From assembly GCF_032911445.1 (NCBI RefSeq), contig NZ_JAWJEJ010000001.1:3100001-3164000 (forward strand): a stretch of DNA of 64,000 nucleotides. Reading direction: 5' to 3'. The position numbers and the translations under genes were made by a program. The notes under the pieces are model-generated. The model was given only the letters and a program-made list of their open reading frames with translations. It did no database searches and had not been told where the DNA came from. Shown piece after piece: positions 17,958-26,845 of this stretch. This stretch comes from Sphingomonas sp. HF-S4 (GTDB lineage Bacteria; Pseudomonadota; Alphaproteobacteria; Sphingomonadales; Sphingomonadaceae). The stretch's first letter is position 1; each line of letters opens with the position of its first letter.

Positions 17958-19331
17958 GTGCGCGTCGTAAGCTTGTCGGCAGAGGATGATTTCGAAGGCT
18001 GGCGCGATGCGGCGCGGGCACTGGCCGGCGCGCGTGTGGCGCCCTCCGACGTGGTCTGGCAGGTCGGCGACCGGCTCGCGGACCTGTTCGGCGACGAGGC
18101 AATGCTGCCCCCTGCCGCCCCCCGCGCGCTCCAGGTGCCCCGCGCGTTCCTGGATCTCGCCCAGACCGTCGTCCTCCATGGCGATCCCGAGCGTTTCGCT
18201 TTGCTCTACACGCTGCTGGCGAGCGGCCCGCGCCGAATAGACGACCGGGCCGATCCGTTGGTCCGCCGGCTCGAAGGGATGGCGCGCGAGGTGCGGCGCG
18301 ACATCCATAAGATGCGGGCGTTCGTTCGCTTTCGCGAAGTGCAAGACGCGGATGGCGTGCGCTTTGTCGCGTGGTTCGAGCCCGAGCATCATATCGTGCG
18401 CGCCAATGCACGCTTCTTCGTCGAGCGCTTCGCGAACATGCGCTGGTCGATCCTGACGCCCGAATTGTCGCTGCACTGGGACGGCGAGGCGCTGGCCGAG
18501 GGGCCGGGCGCTTCGAAGGCCGATGCGCCAGGCGACGATCCGGTCGAAGACGTCTGGAAGACCTATTATGCGTCGATCTTCAATCCTGCGCGACTAAAGA
18601 CCGGGGCGATGCTCAAGGAGATGCCGCGGAAATACTGGAAGAATATGCCCGAGACCGCACTGGTCAAGGAACTGATTGCGGGCGCGCGCCAGCGGGAGAC
18701 GGCGATGGTGGCCAAGGCGCGCAGCGAGATCGGTGGCAATATCGAAGGCGCCTGGGCGGCACTGCGCGACGAGGCCGCGGATTGCACGCGCTGCCATCTC
18801 CGCAAGCATGCGACCCAGACCGTGTTCGGCGAAGGCCCCGTCGACGCGCGCCTGATGTTCGTCGGCGAGCAGCCCGGCGACCAGGAGGATTTGGCCGGGC
18901 GACCGTTCGTCGGGCCGGCGGGGCAGATGTTCGACAGCGCGATCGGCGCGGCCGGGATCGACCGCGATACGGTGTACGTCACGAATGCGGTCAAGCACTT
19001 CAAGTTCGAGCCGCGCGGCAAGCGGCGCATCCATTCCAAGCCCGATGCCGGCGAGATCCAGGCATGCCGCTGGTGGTACGAACAGGAACGGCTGCTGGTG
19101 AAGCCGGCGATGACGGTGGCGCTGGGCGCGACCGCGGCGCGGCAGATGCTGGGTAAGGTGGTGACGATCACCGCCGCGCGCGGGCGGATATTGGAGCTTC
19201 CCGACGGTGGGCGCGGCTGGGTGACGATTCACCCGAGCTTCCTGTTGCGTTTGCCGGACAAGGCGCGCGCGGAGGAGGAATATGCCGCTTTCGTCGAGGA
19301 TCTAAAGGGCGCGATGAAGGCGCTGGGCTAA
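17958..19331 (+). CDS. udgX: DUF4130 domain fused to UdgX-type uracil-DNA-binding protein
   Basis: The 457-residue fusion has DUF4130 in the first ~245 residues (VVSLSAEDDFEGWRDAARAL onward) and a uracil-DNA glycosylase-like domain after it. CTRCH and QACRWW supply [4Fe-4S] cysteines, GEQPGDQEDLAGRPFVGPAG is the family-4 motif, and VKHFKFEPRGKRRIH carries the UdgX loop whose histidine (H359) bonds covalently to uracil-excised DNA in mycobacterial UdgX. GTG 17958 is preferred to GTG 17943 because AGGAG lies 5 bp upstream. It is the expected partner of the radical-SAM gene at 12929, but here is coupled to a cytochrome gene. Confidence 0.9.
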   Translation: MRVVSLSAEDDFEGWRDAARALAGARVAPSDVVWQVGDRLADLFGDEAMLPPAAPRALQVPRAFLDLAQTVVLHGDPERFALLYTLLASGPRRIDDRADPLVRRLEGMAREVRRDIHKMRAFVRFREVQDADGVRFVAWFEPEHHIVRANARFFVERFANMRWSILTPELSLHWDGEALAEGPGASKADAPGDDPVEDVWKTYYASIFNPARLKTGAMLKEMPRKYWKNMPETALVKELIAGARQRETAMVAKARSEIGGNIEGAWAALRDEAADCTRCHLRKHATQTVFGEGPVDARLMFVGEQPGDQEDLAGRPFVGPAGQMFDSAIGAAGIDRDTVYVTNAVKHFKFEPRGKRRIHSKPDAGEIQACRWWYEQERLLVKPAMTVALGATAARQMLGKVVTITAARGRILELPDGGRGWVTIHPSFLLRLPDKARAEEEYAAFVEDLKGAMKALG

Positions 19332-19341
19332 CCCACCCTGC

Positions 19342-19419
19342 CCGTTCGTTTCGAGCGTAGTCGAGAAGCGGCAAAGTCACGTTCGGCCTCGGCTTCTCGA
19401 CTTCGCTCGAAACGAACGG
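19342..19419. repeat. paired inverted repeat A (REP/BIME-like)
   Basis: Arms of 28 bp (19342-19369 and 19392-19419) are complementary with one mismatch around a 22-bp spacer; the core reads TTCGTTTCGAGC...GTCGAGAAG. It fills the gap between the convergent udgX and aldo/keto reductase genes, where it may act as a bidirectional terminator. A second complete copy is at 48434-48502. Confidence 0.85.
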
Positions 19420-19424
19420 CGGTT

Positions 19425-20231
19425 TCAGAGCTTGTCCGGGTCCGGTCCCAGCCGCCCCTCGGGATCATTCAGCGTGTCGATCGTCGCGATGTCCTGATGG
19501 GTGAGCGACACCGCATGCGCCGCAAGGTTCGACGCAAGCCGCTCCCGCGACGAAGCCTTGGGAATCACGGCCAGCCCATGATGGAGGTGCCAGGCCAGGA
19601 TCGCCTGCGCGGGAGTGCAGCCGCGCGCCTGCGCGATGCGGACGATTTCGGGATGCGACAGCAGCGTGCCCTGGCCAAGCGGGCCCCAGCTCTGCGTGAC
19701 GATATCGTGCTCGGCATGGAAGGCACGGGCCTCGCGCTGCTGGAAGCCGGGGTGGAGCTCGATCTGGTTGAGCGCGGGGGCCACCCCAGTCGCGTCGATA
19801 ATCGCGCGGAGATGGCCGGGTGAGAAGTTCGAGACGCCGATCGACTTGGCGCGCCCCTCGTCGCGCAGCCGCACCAGCGCCTTCCAGGTTTCGACATAAG
19901 TGCCGAGCGACGGCATCGGCCAGTGGATCAGATAGAGGTCGACGCTATCGCGCCCGAGCTTTTCGAGGCTCGTATCGAACGCCCGCAGCGTCGAGTCATG
20001 GCCCATGTCGCTGCGCCACAACTTGGTGGTGACGAAGATGTCGTCGCGGTCGCCCAAGCCCGCAGCGACGCCGCGCTCGTTGCCGTAGAAGGCAGCGGTA
20101 TCGACCAGCTTGTAGCCGACCTCGAGCGCCGCGCGGGTGATCCGCCCCGCGTCGGCGTCGGGCACGAGATAGGTGCCAAAGCCGATCGCGGGGATCGTGC
20201 GGCCATCGTTCATCGTCAGCATATCGGGCAT
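19425..20231 (-). CDS. aldo/keto reductase (2,5-diketo-D-gluconate reductase type)
   Basis: NADPH-dependent cytosolic reductase of 268 residues. The catalytic tetrad is recognisable: Asp and Tyr in LVDTAAFYGNE, Lys in FVTTKLWRSD and His in YLIHWPMPS. GVSNFSPGHL and PKASSRERL are family signatures, the latter binding the 2'-phosphate of NADPH. The physiological aldehyde or ketone cannot be told from sequence. The downstream neighbour on the opposite strand is the udgX fusion. Confidence 0.93.
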   Translation of the reverse strand: MPDMLTMNDGRTIPAIGFGTYLVPDADAGRITRAALEVGYKLVDTAAFYGNERGVAAGLGDRDDIFVTTKLWRSDMGHDSTLRAFDTSLEKLGRDSVDLYLIHWPMPSLGTYVETWKALVRLRDEGRAKSIGVSNFSPGHLRAIIDATGVAPALNQIELHPGFQQREARAFHAEHDIVTQSWGPLGQGTLLSHPEIVRIAQARGCTPAQAILAWHLHHGLAVIPKASSRERLASNLAAHAVSLTHQDIATIDTLNDPEGRLGPDPDKL

Positions 20232-20240
20232 GTGCGCGGC

Positions 20241-20939
20241 TTAGCCGCGCGTCGCGCGCTCGGCAATCGCACGGACCTTTTCGGCACGGCCGGGCGCGAG
20301 CTTCTCGACCATCGCCCGGTAGCGCGCGACGGTCTCCGCGTCCGCACGTTCGGGCGAGCCGCTGTCGAAGGGCGGCGCAGGATCGTATTCTAGGCTCAGT
20401 TGGACGAACTTCGCATGTTCCTCGCCGCGGATCGCAGCGGTGAGCGTGAGGGCGAAGTCGATCCCCGCGGTCACGCCCCCGCCGCTAACCCGGTTGCGAT
20501 CGAACACGACGCGCTCGGCCACCGGCTCAGCGCCGAACCAGGCAAGCTGGTCGCGCGACGCCCAGTGGCAGGCGGCGCGATAGCCGGTGAGCAGCCCGGC
20601 TGCGGCGAGGAGCAGCGCTCCGGTGCACACGCTGGTCACCCATTGCGCCGTCCCGGCGACCTGCCGGAGCCAGGCAAGCGTCGTCTCGTCCTCCATCGCC
20701 GCGACGGTGCCGAAGCCGCCGGGGACGCAGAGGATGTCGGTGCGCGGCACCTGCGCGAAGGCCGCGGTGGGCAGCAGCGCGAACTGCGCGTCGGTGAGAA
20801 CCGGATCGCGCGTCTTGGCGACCAGGTCGAGCTTCACATCGCCCAGCCGCGACAGCACCTGCGCGGGCCCCGTGAGATCGAGCTGGGTGAGATTGGGATA
20901 GAGCAGGAAGGCGATATGGAGCGGCGCGACTTCGGACAA
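20241..20939 (-). CDS. DJ-1/PfpI-family protein, isonitrile hydratase-like
   Basis: About 232 residues. WVTSVCTGALLLAAAGLLTG holds the nucleophile cysteine on the DJ-1 nucleophile elbow, and AACHWASRDQL plus GGGVTAGIDFAL resemble isonitrile hydratase InhA, which hydrates isocyanides to N-formamides. GlxA-type regulators share this domain but carry a C-terminal AraC helix-turn-helix, which is absent here. Start: TTG 20939 is favoured because GGAGGA lies 4-5 bp upstream; an upstream TTG at 20969 has no site. The AKR gene follows by 9 bp. Confidence 0.8.
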   Translation of the reverse strand: MSEVAPLHIAFLLYPNLTQLDLTGPAQVLSRLGDVKLDLVAKTRDPVLTDAQFALLPTAAFAQVPRTDILCVPGGFGTVAAMEDETTLAWLRQVAGTAQWVTSVCTGALLLAAAGLLTGYRAACHWASRDQLAWFGAEPVAERVVFDRNRVSGGGVTAGIDFALTLTAAIRGEEHAKFVQLSLEYDPAPPFDSGSPERADAETVARYRAMVEKLAPGRAEKVRAIAERATRG

Positions 20940-21049
20940 GGTTTCCTCCAGCACTGCGCAGCTGCCCAATCCGGCTCCCTCGAAGCTCCATCCCAGCGCT
21001 AGTCACGCGGATGCGGCAAGGTTATGCCGCACCCAGTCGCCGTGCAAGC

Positions 21050-21832
21050 TCAGCCGCCGAGCGCCTGCCGCGTCCTGGCGCCGACGATGCCATCGGCGCC
21101 CAAGCCGTGCTGCTTCTGGAACGCAATCACTGCGTTCTTGGTCGCCGGGCCGAAATCACCATCGGGGGTGACGCCGAGCTTGCCCTGCAGCCATTTCACG
21201 TCCTCGCCCTCGTCGCCCATCTTGAGCGTGCGCTGGGTGCCCTCGGTGCGCGGCGGGGCGATCGAATGCAGCGTATAGGCGGCCGCCAGCTTGGCGTCGT
21301 AGCGGTTCTTGAGATAGGCCGGGCCGTTATAGCCTCGCGCGAAGCCGGCCCAGTCGCGCCGGCACAGCTCGTCGTCGAGCTTGTTGAGCTGGACGAAGCT
21401 CACGAACGCCTTGAGGTGATCGTCCTCCGAATTGCACATGCCGCGGCAGAATGCCTCGACATCCGGCGAGCCGAGCGACGTGGCGTGATACCCCATGATC
21501 TGGAAGGCGCCCCAGCTCGCCGATTCGAGCGCCGCCTTGCGATCGAGCGCGGCAGCGGCGAGCAGCCGGTCATATTCGGCGGCACCGCCTTTGTACCCGC
21601 CGGGATCGCGCGACGAGATGTCGGGGTGCGAGGCGTCGAACCTGCCGCCGGTGCGCTTGCTGAAAACGTGCCGCTCGAACAGGATCTTGGGACGGGTGTC
21701 GGGCAGGAAGCCGCCGCGGCTCTCGACATCGATCACCGCCTTCACGGCGGCAACGTCGCAGCCTATATCGTCGGCGGCCTTCTGGATGGCGCCCTCGCTG
21801 AAACGCGTGGCTGGTCCGGTAAATTCGGTCAT
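21050..21832 (-). CDS. N-acetylmuramidase (DUF3380) with peptidoglycan-binding domain
   Basis: The 260 residues comprise an N-terminal muramidase domain with the likely catalytic Glu in AVIDVESRGG, then WGAFQIMGYH, and a C-terminal PG_binding_1 repeat (GDEGEDVKWLQGKLGVTPDGDFGPATKNAVIAFQ in pieces). It would cleave the glycan backbone of peptidoglycan. There is no signal peptide, as in phage endolysins and some secretion-system effectors, yet no holin or phage genes lie nearby. GGGGGAG precedes the ATG at 7 bp. Confidence 0.88.
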   Translation of the reverse strand: MTEFTGPATRFSEGAIQKAADDIGCDVAAVKAVIDVESRGGFLPDTRPKILFERHVFSKRTGGRFDASHPDISSRDPGGYKGGAAEYDRLLAAAALDRKAALESASWGAFQIMGYHATSLGSPDVEAFCRGMCNSEDDHLKAFVSFVQLNKLDDELCRRDWAGFARGYNGPAYLKNRYDAKLAAAYTLHSIAPPRTEGTQRTLKMGDEGEDVKWLQGKLGVTPDGDFGPATKNAVIAFQKQHGLGADGIVGARTRQALGG

Positions 21833-21928
21833 CGCTCACTCCCCCAAATGCGCTGAAAGCACCGGCAGTTTCCGGAAGGATGCGATTCCCTGCAGCCATC
21901 CTATCCGCGCGGGGCGGCGGGGCAAGAC

Positions 21929-23539
21929 CTATTCTGCGACCAGGGCGGCGAAGGGCGGAAGCAGATCGGCGGTGGCGCCGTTGACTGCCTCGATCACGCG
22001 GCGTCCGCGCAGATGGTCGGGCATCGCCAGCGGCTGTGCGCCGAGGTTGAAGGCGCAGACCAAAGTCTGGCCAGGCGCCTGCCGCTCGAACACCAGCAGC
22101 GCCTCGCCGGCTTCGCGGATGATGATCGTGCCGGCCATCAGCGCGGGGCTCGAATGGCGCAACGCGATCAGGCGGCGAGTGAGGTTGAGCAGCGATTCGG
22201 CATCGGCTTCCTGCCGATCGACGGCGAGCGCGGCATGATCGGCACCGACCGGGAGCCAGGGCTTGCCGGTGGTGAAGCCCAACGCGGGGGCGCCGGACTG
22301 CCAGGGGAGCGGCGTGCGAACGCCATCGCGGCTGAGGGTGAGCGGCCAATTGGCGATCGCCTCGGGATCCTGGAGGTCGGCGAAACCGATCTCGACCTGT
22401 GTCAGCCCCAGCTCCTCGCCCTGGAACAGGATCGCATTGCCGCGCAGCGCGAGCAGAAGCAGCATCTTCATACGCGCGAAGGCAGCGCGATGCGCGGCGC
22501 CGACCCAGCGCGAGACGGCGCGGGGAGCGTCGTGATTCTCGAACGCCCAGCTCGGCCAGCCCATGCCGGGCTCGGCCGGCCAGCCCGCAGCGGCATCGCG
22601 AACCAGCGCGGGAGTCAGCCGATCGGCGTAGAGAAAGGCGAAGCTGTACGCCGAATTGAGCCGGTGCTCGCCGGTGGTGAACGCGTGCATCTCAGCCTCG
22701 GGATTGGGCCCGCCGACCTCGGCCACGGTGAAGCGGCCGCCATAGCTGTCGGTCAGTGCGCGGATCCGTTCGAGGAACGCCGGGATGTCGGCATGGCTCT
22801 GATTGTAGAGGTGCTGTTGGAAATCGAAGCTGCGCGTCCGCGGCTTGCCGGTGTCGGGCGCGGGCGGGTTATCGCGTAGCTGCGGATCGTGCATCGAGAA
22901 GTTGAGCGCGTCCAAGCGGAAGCCGTCGACGCCACGATCGAGCCAGAACTTCGCCGTCGCCAGCGTCGCGTCCTGGACTTGCGGGTTGTGGAAGTTGAGG
23001 TCGGGCTGCTCGCGCAGGAAATTGTGGAGGTAATATTGGCCGCGGCGCGCGTCCCAGGTCCAGGCCGGGCCGCCGAATACCGACTGCCAGTTGGTCGGCG
23101 GCGAGCCATCCGCCTTGGGATCGGCCCAGACATACCAGTCGGCCCTGGGATTGTCGCGCGACGACCGGCTTTCCTTGAACCAGCAATGCTCGTCCGAGCT
23201 GTGCGAATAAACCTGGTCGATCAGCACCTTGAGCCCGAGCGCGTGCGCGCGAGCGACCAGCGCGTCGAAATCGGCAAGCGTGCCGAAGATCGGGTCGACG
23301 TCGCAGAAATCGGCGATGTCGTAGCCGAAGTCGCGCATCGGCGAGGTGAAGAAGGGCGACAGCCAGATCGCATCGACGCCCAAGGAGGCGACATGATCGA
23401 GTCGCGCGGTGATCCCGGCGAGGTCGCCGACGCCGTCGCCGTTCGAATCGGCGAAGCTGCGCGGATAGATCTGGTAGATTACCGCGCCGCGCCACCAATC
23501 GCGGATGTCGACTTCGTGCTTGCGGGCGAGTTTGTTCAT
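21929..23539 (-). CDS. alpha-glucosidase, GH13 family
   Basis: Releases glucose from maltose and malto-oligosaccharides. The 536-residue protein has no signal peptide. GH13 motifs are in order: DQVYSHSSDEHCWF, GVDGFRLDALNF (nucleophile Asp), FTVAEVGGPN (acid/base Glu) and FENHDAPRA (transition-state Asp). WWRGAVIYQIYPRSFADSNGDG at the N-terminus is typical of oligo-1,6/alpha-glucosidases. Its ATG overlaps the stop of the alpha-amylase gene (ATGA), so it is the last gene of the four-gene catabolic operon. Confidence 0.95.
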   Translation of the reverse strand: MNKLARKHEVDIRDWWRGAVIYQIYPRSFADSNGDGVGDLAGITARLDHVASLGVDAIWLSPFFTSPMRDFGYDIADFCDVDPIFGTLADFDALVARAHALGLKVLIDQVYSHSSDEHCWFKESRSSRDNPRADWYVWADPKADGSPPTNWQSVFGGPAWTWDARRGQYYLHNFLREQPDLNFHNPQVQDATLATAKFWLDRGVDGFRLDALNFSMHDPQLRDNPPAPDTGKPRTRSFDFQQHLYNQSHADIPAFLERIRALTDSYGGRFTVAEVGGPNPEAEMHAFTTGEHRLNSAYSFAFLYADRLTPALVRDAAAGWPAEPGMGWPSWAFENHDAPRAVSRWVGAAHRAAFARMKMLLLLALRGNAILFQGEELGLTQVEIGFADLQDPEAIANWPLTLSRDGVRTPLPWQSGAPALGFTTGKPWLPVGADHAALAVDRQEADAESLLNLTRRLIALRHSSPALMAGTIIIREAGEALLVFERQAPGQTLVCAFNLGAQPLAMPDHLRGRRVIEAVNGATADLLPPFAALVAE

Positions 23540-25317
23540 TGCGGCTTTCCGGCAGCGCAGACGGCATAGCCGAACGCGGGTACTGACAAGGTAAGGCTCC
23601 CTGGCGCGGCGGGCGCGGCCGGGCAGGTGCCGGTGAGCGCAGTGAAGGCGCCCGAGCGAGGGTCGACTTCGACATTGCCCGACCAGGCGGTGGCGCTCGA
23701 ATTGAACGCGATCAGGATTTCGGCACCAGTGCCGGGATCGAAGCGCGAGACCGCGAACAGCCCGGGCTTGTCGCTGGCAAAGCGGAGCACCTGCCGGCCG
23801 CGGGTCAGCGCAGGGTGCGCGCGGCGGAGCTTCGAGAGCTTGGCGATCTCACGGAACAGCGGATGACCGGTGTCGAAATTGGCGACGGCATTGGTCTTGT
23901 CGGTGCCGAGCAACAGGTTGTCGTTGTAGTCCGCGGTCTTGCTCGCAAACATGCCTTCGCGCGCCGACTGGTCGTCGCCGTCGCCGATGAAGCCCTGCTC
24001 GTCGCCGGAATAGATCGTCGGCACGCCGCGCAGCAGCAGGAGCATTGCATGCGCGAGGCGAGTGCGGGCGAGAAGCTCGGATGGGCTGGCATCGGGGAGC
24101 GCCTTGCGGATGAAGTACGCCGCTCGGCCCTGATCGTGATTGCCGATGAACGTCGGGAGCCGCAGCGCCGTCGCGGCGCCGCCTTCGTAGAGGGGGTCGG
24201 CGGCGAACACCGTGGCGAGCTTGTCGGTCCCCTCCCCTGCGCTGACCGCATTGACCGCGCGGGCGAAGGCGAAGTCTAGGACGGTGGGCAGCTTGTCCAC
24301 CCGCGTGTGGCGTGCGAGTGCGGCGGGATCGGGATCGGCGACTTCGCCGAAGATGTGGAAGTTCGGGATATGATTCGCCCTGGCGCGCGCTTCGATCGCG
24401 GGGACGAAGGCGGTCCAGAATTCGGGGTTCACGTGCCGCGCGGTGTCGATGCGGAAGCCGTCGATGCCGAAGCGATCGATCCAGCCGCCGAAGATCTCGA
24501 TCATCCCCTTGATAACGCGTGGATTCTCGGTCGCGACATCATCGAGCCCGGCGAAATCGCCCATCGTCGAGCTTTCGCCCGCGAAGGTCGAGTTGCCGCG
24601 ATTGTGGTAGTAGATCGGATCGTTGAGCCAGGCGGGGACCTTCACGTCCTTCTCCGCCGCGGGCACGAAGGGTGTGTAGGCGTAGTCGGAACGGGTCAGT
24701 TTTGCGAAGTTTTGAGCCGTTTGGACGCTATCGCCGGCGAATCCGTCGTTGATCGCGTCGCCCGCCACGCCGCCTTTGCGCGCATAGGGATAGTCCGCGC
24801 GAGACCGGTACGCACAATCGCCGCATTCGCGATACTGGATCACGTCCGCCGTGTGATTGACGATGATGTCCATATAGACCTTGATCCCGCGGGCATGCGC
24901 GGCGTCGACCAGGGCCTTGAATTCGGCATCGGTGCCGAGATGCGGATCGACGCGGGTAAAATCGGTCACCCAATAGCCGTGATAGCCCGCCGATTCCTGG
25001 CCCTTGGGGCCCTGGACGGGCTTGTTCCTGAAGATCGGGCCGACCCAGATCGCGGTGGCGCCGAGCGCCTCGACATAATCGAGCCGCCTGGTCAGGCCCT
25101 TCAAGTCGCCGCCGTGGTAGAAGCCCTTGTGCGTGGGGTCGAAGCCGGTGACGAGGCGGTCGCCTTTCAGCCCCCCGCGATCATTGGCCGTGTCGCCATT
25201 CTCGAAGCGATCGGGGAGGAGGAAATAGACGACCTCGTCCTCGGGCAGGCGGTCGCGATAGCTTTGCGCGGCGGCCGGGGTGGCGAGCAACGCGGCGAGG
25301 AGGAGAGCGAGTTTCAT
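23536..25317 (-). CDS. secreted/periplasmic alpha-amylase, GH13 family
   Basis: The 593-residue protein has a signal peptide (MKLALLLAALLATPAAAQ) and GH13 motifs DIIVNHTADV, GFRIDTARHV (nucleophile), FGEVADPD (acid/base) and FIGNHDQGR. It begins VVYFLLPDRFENGD, like maltodextrin-acting amylases, and probably shortens dextrins imported through the adjacent TonB receptor. The ATG at 25317 is chosen: it overlaps the halogenase stop and opens directly into the signal peptide. The C-terminal beta-domain is short. Confidence 0.93.
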   Translation of the reverse strand: MKLALLLAALLATPAAAQSYRDRLPEDEVVYFLLPDRFENGDTANDRGGLKGDRLVTGFDPTHKGFYHGGDLKGLTRRLDYVEALGATAIWVGPIFRNKPVQGPKGQESAGYHGYWVTDFTRVDPHLGTDAEFKALVDAAHARGIKVYMDIIVNHTADVIQYRECGDCAYRSRADYPYARKGGVAGDAINDGFAGDSVQTAQNFAKLTRSDYAYTPFVPAAEKDVKVPAWLNDPIYYHNRGNSTFAGESSTMGDFAGLDDVATENPRVIKGMIEIFGGWIDRFGIDGFRIDTARHVNPEFWTAFVPAIEARARANHIPNFHIFGEVADPDPAALARHTRVDKLPTVLDFAFARAVNAVSAGEGTDKLATVFAADPLYEGGAATALRLPTFIGNHDQGRAAYFIRKALPDASPSELLARTRLAHAMLLLLRGVPTIYSGDEQGFIGDGDDQSAREGMFASKTADYNDNLLLGTDKTNAVANFDTGHPLFREIAKLSKLRRAHPALTRGRQVLRFASDKPGLFAVSRFDPGTGAEILIAFNSSATAWSGNVEVDPRSGAFTALTGTCPAAPAAPGSLTLSVPAFGYAVCAAGKPQ

Positions 25318-26822
25318 GCGGCGATTTCCTCGCGGGCGGCGCAGTGCTGGCGGATGAAGGCGGCGTGATCGGGCATCTGCGCGACTTCGCGGGCGATGAG
25401 CTTGGCGAGCAGGTCGAGATATTCGGCGAGGTCGGCGCGCAAGGGCTGGTCGGCGAGCGGGTGATAGCCCTCTGCCACGATCCCCTGCCCGGCGAGCACC
25501 TGGAGCCAGGCGACTTCGCTGAACAGATCGGCTTCCTCGCGAACGATCTGTCCGCACGCGCGCCATAGATCGATCTTTTGCGCGAGGCCTTCGGGCAATG
25601 GCGTCTCACGGCGCGCGCGCCAGAAGGGTTCGTCGCGGTCGTTGGCCCAATAATGGAGGATCAGGAAGTCGCGGATTCGGTCGATTTCCTGGTGGGCCTG
25701 GCGATCGTATTCGGCGCGCTGGGCGTCGGTGATGCGACGGCCGGGGAGCAGCTTGAGGATGCGTTCGATCCCCGACTGGATCAGGTGGATGCTGGTCGAT
25801 TCGAGCGGCTCGAGGAACCCGCTCGACAGCCCGACCGCGATGACATTGGCCTGCCAGAAGGCACGGCGCTTGCCCGTAGTGAAGCGCAGCGGCCGCGGAT
25901 CGGCGAGCGCGGGGCCGTCGAGATTGGCGAGGAGCCGCCCAGCGGCTTCGTCGTCTGACAGGTGCGCGCTGGCATAGACCAAGCCGTTGCCGGTGCGATG
26001 CTGGAGCGGGATGCGCCATTGCCAGCCGGCGGCGTGCGCGGTGGCGCGCGTGTAGGGCGTGAAGTCCTCGGCCCGCGCGCTTGGCACCGCCATCGCGCGG
26101 TCGCAGGGCAGCCAGTGCGACCAATCCGCATAGTCCACACCGAGCGTCTCGCCGATCAGCAGGGCCCGGAAGCCGGTGCAGTCGATGAACAGGTCGCCGG
26201 CGATCTCGCGCTCGCCATCGATACGCAGCGCGGTGAGATCGCCGCTCTCGCCGTCGCGCAGAACCTCGATGATGCGGCCCTCATGCCGCACGACGCCGCG
26301 CGCCACGGCATAGTCGCGCAGGAAGCGGGCATAGAGACCGGCGTCGAAATGGAAGGCATAGGGCATTTCGGGCAGCATCGCCGCCGTACGCGCCAGGCCG
26401 CGCTGCATCCGGTTGGCGAGCGCGGCGGCATTGTTGAGCGCATAGGCGGCGAGCGGCTGCGCGACGCCCTCGCCACGCCCGCGCAGCCAGCTGTGCTGGA
26501 ACGGCACGCCGCCATTGGGGCGCCCGACCTCGCCGAAGGCATGCATATAGCGCGCGCCCTTCGTCCAGCCGACGAACTCGATGCCCAGCTTGAAGCTTGC
26601 CTGAGTCGCGGCGATGAACGCGTCTTCGTCGATGCCCAAACCCGCATTGAACATGCGGATCTGCGGGATCGTCGCCTCGCCGACACCGATCGTGCCGATT
26701 TCGTCGGACTCGACGAGCGTCACGGCAAAGCCGGGGCCGAGGAAGCGGACGAGCGCCGCGGCGGTCATCCACCCCGCGGTGCCGCCCCCGACCACGACGA
26801 TGCGATACGGTTCGGACGCCAT
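25314..26822 (-). CDS. tryptophan halogenase-family flavoprotein
   Basis: The 502-residue protein has an N-terminal FAD-binding VVGGGTAGWMTA (residues 10-21), VGEATIPQI, and the flavin-dependent halogenase motif WxWxIP as W267-Q-W-R-I-P272. Known members chlorinate tryptophan using FADH2. In sphingomonad and Caulobacter-type sugar loci, relatives sit beside TonB receptors and their substrate is unknown, so halogenation here is unproven. It lies 23 bp after the receptor gene and overlaps the amylase start, indicating co-expression with starch utilisation. Confidence 0.88.
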   Translation of the reverse strand: MASEPYRIVVVGGGTAGWMTAAALVRFLGPGFAVTLVESDEIGTIGVGEATIPQIRMFNAGLGIDEDAFIAATQASFKLGIEFVGWTKGARYMHAFGEVGRPNGGVPFQHSWLRGRGEGVAQPLAAYALNNAAALANRMQRGLARTAAMLPEMPYAFHFDAGLYARFLRDYAVARGVVRHEGRIIEVLRDGESGDLTALRIDGEREIAGDLFIDCTGFRALLIGETLGVDYADWSHWLPCDRAMAVPSARAEDFTPYTRATAHAAGWQWRIPLQHRTGNGLVYASAHLSDDEAAGRLLANLDGPALADPRPLRFTTGKRRAFWQANVIAVGLSSGFLEPLESTSIHLIQSGIERILKLLPGRRITDAQRAEYDRQAHQEIDRIRDFLILHYWANDRDEPFWRARRETPLPEGLAQKIDLWRACGQIVREEADLFSEVAWLQVLAGQGIVAEGYHPLADQPLRADLAEYLDLLAKLIAREVAQMPDHAAFIRQHCAAREEIAA

Positions 26823-26845
26823 GCTACGCCTCCGCGCCCGACCCG

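Noticed and set aside
25318..25566. N-terminal extension of the alpha-amylase
   Set aside because: The extension would overlap the halogenase gene and delay the signal peptide; the ATG at 25317 leads directly into it and overlaps the halogenase stop.
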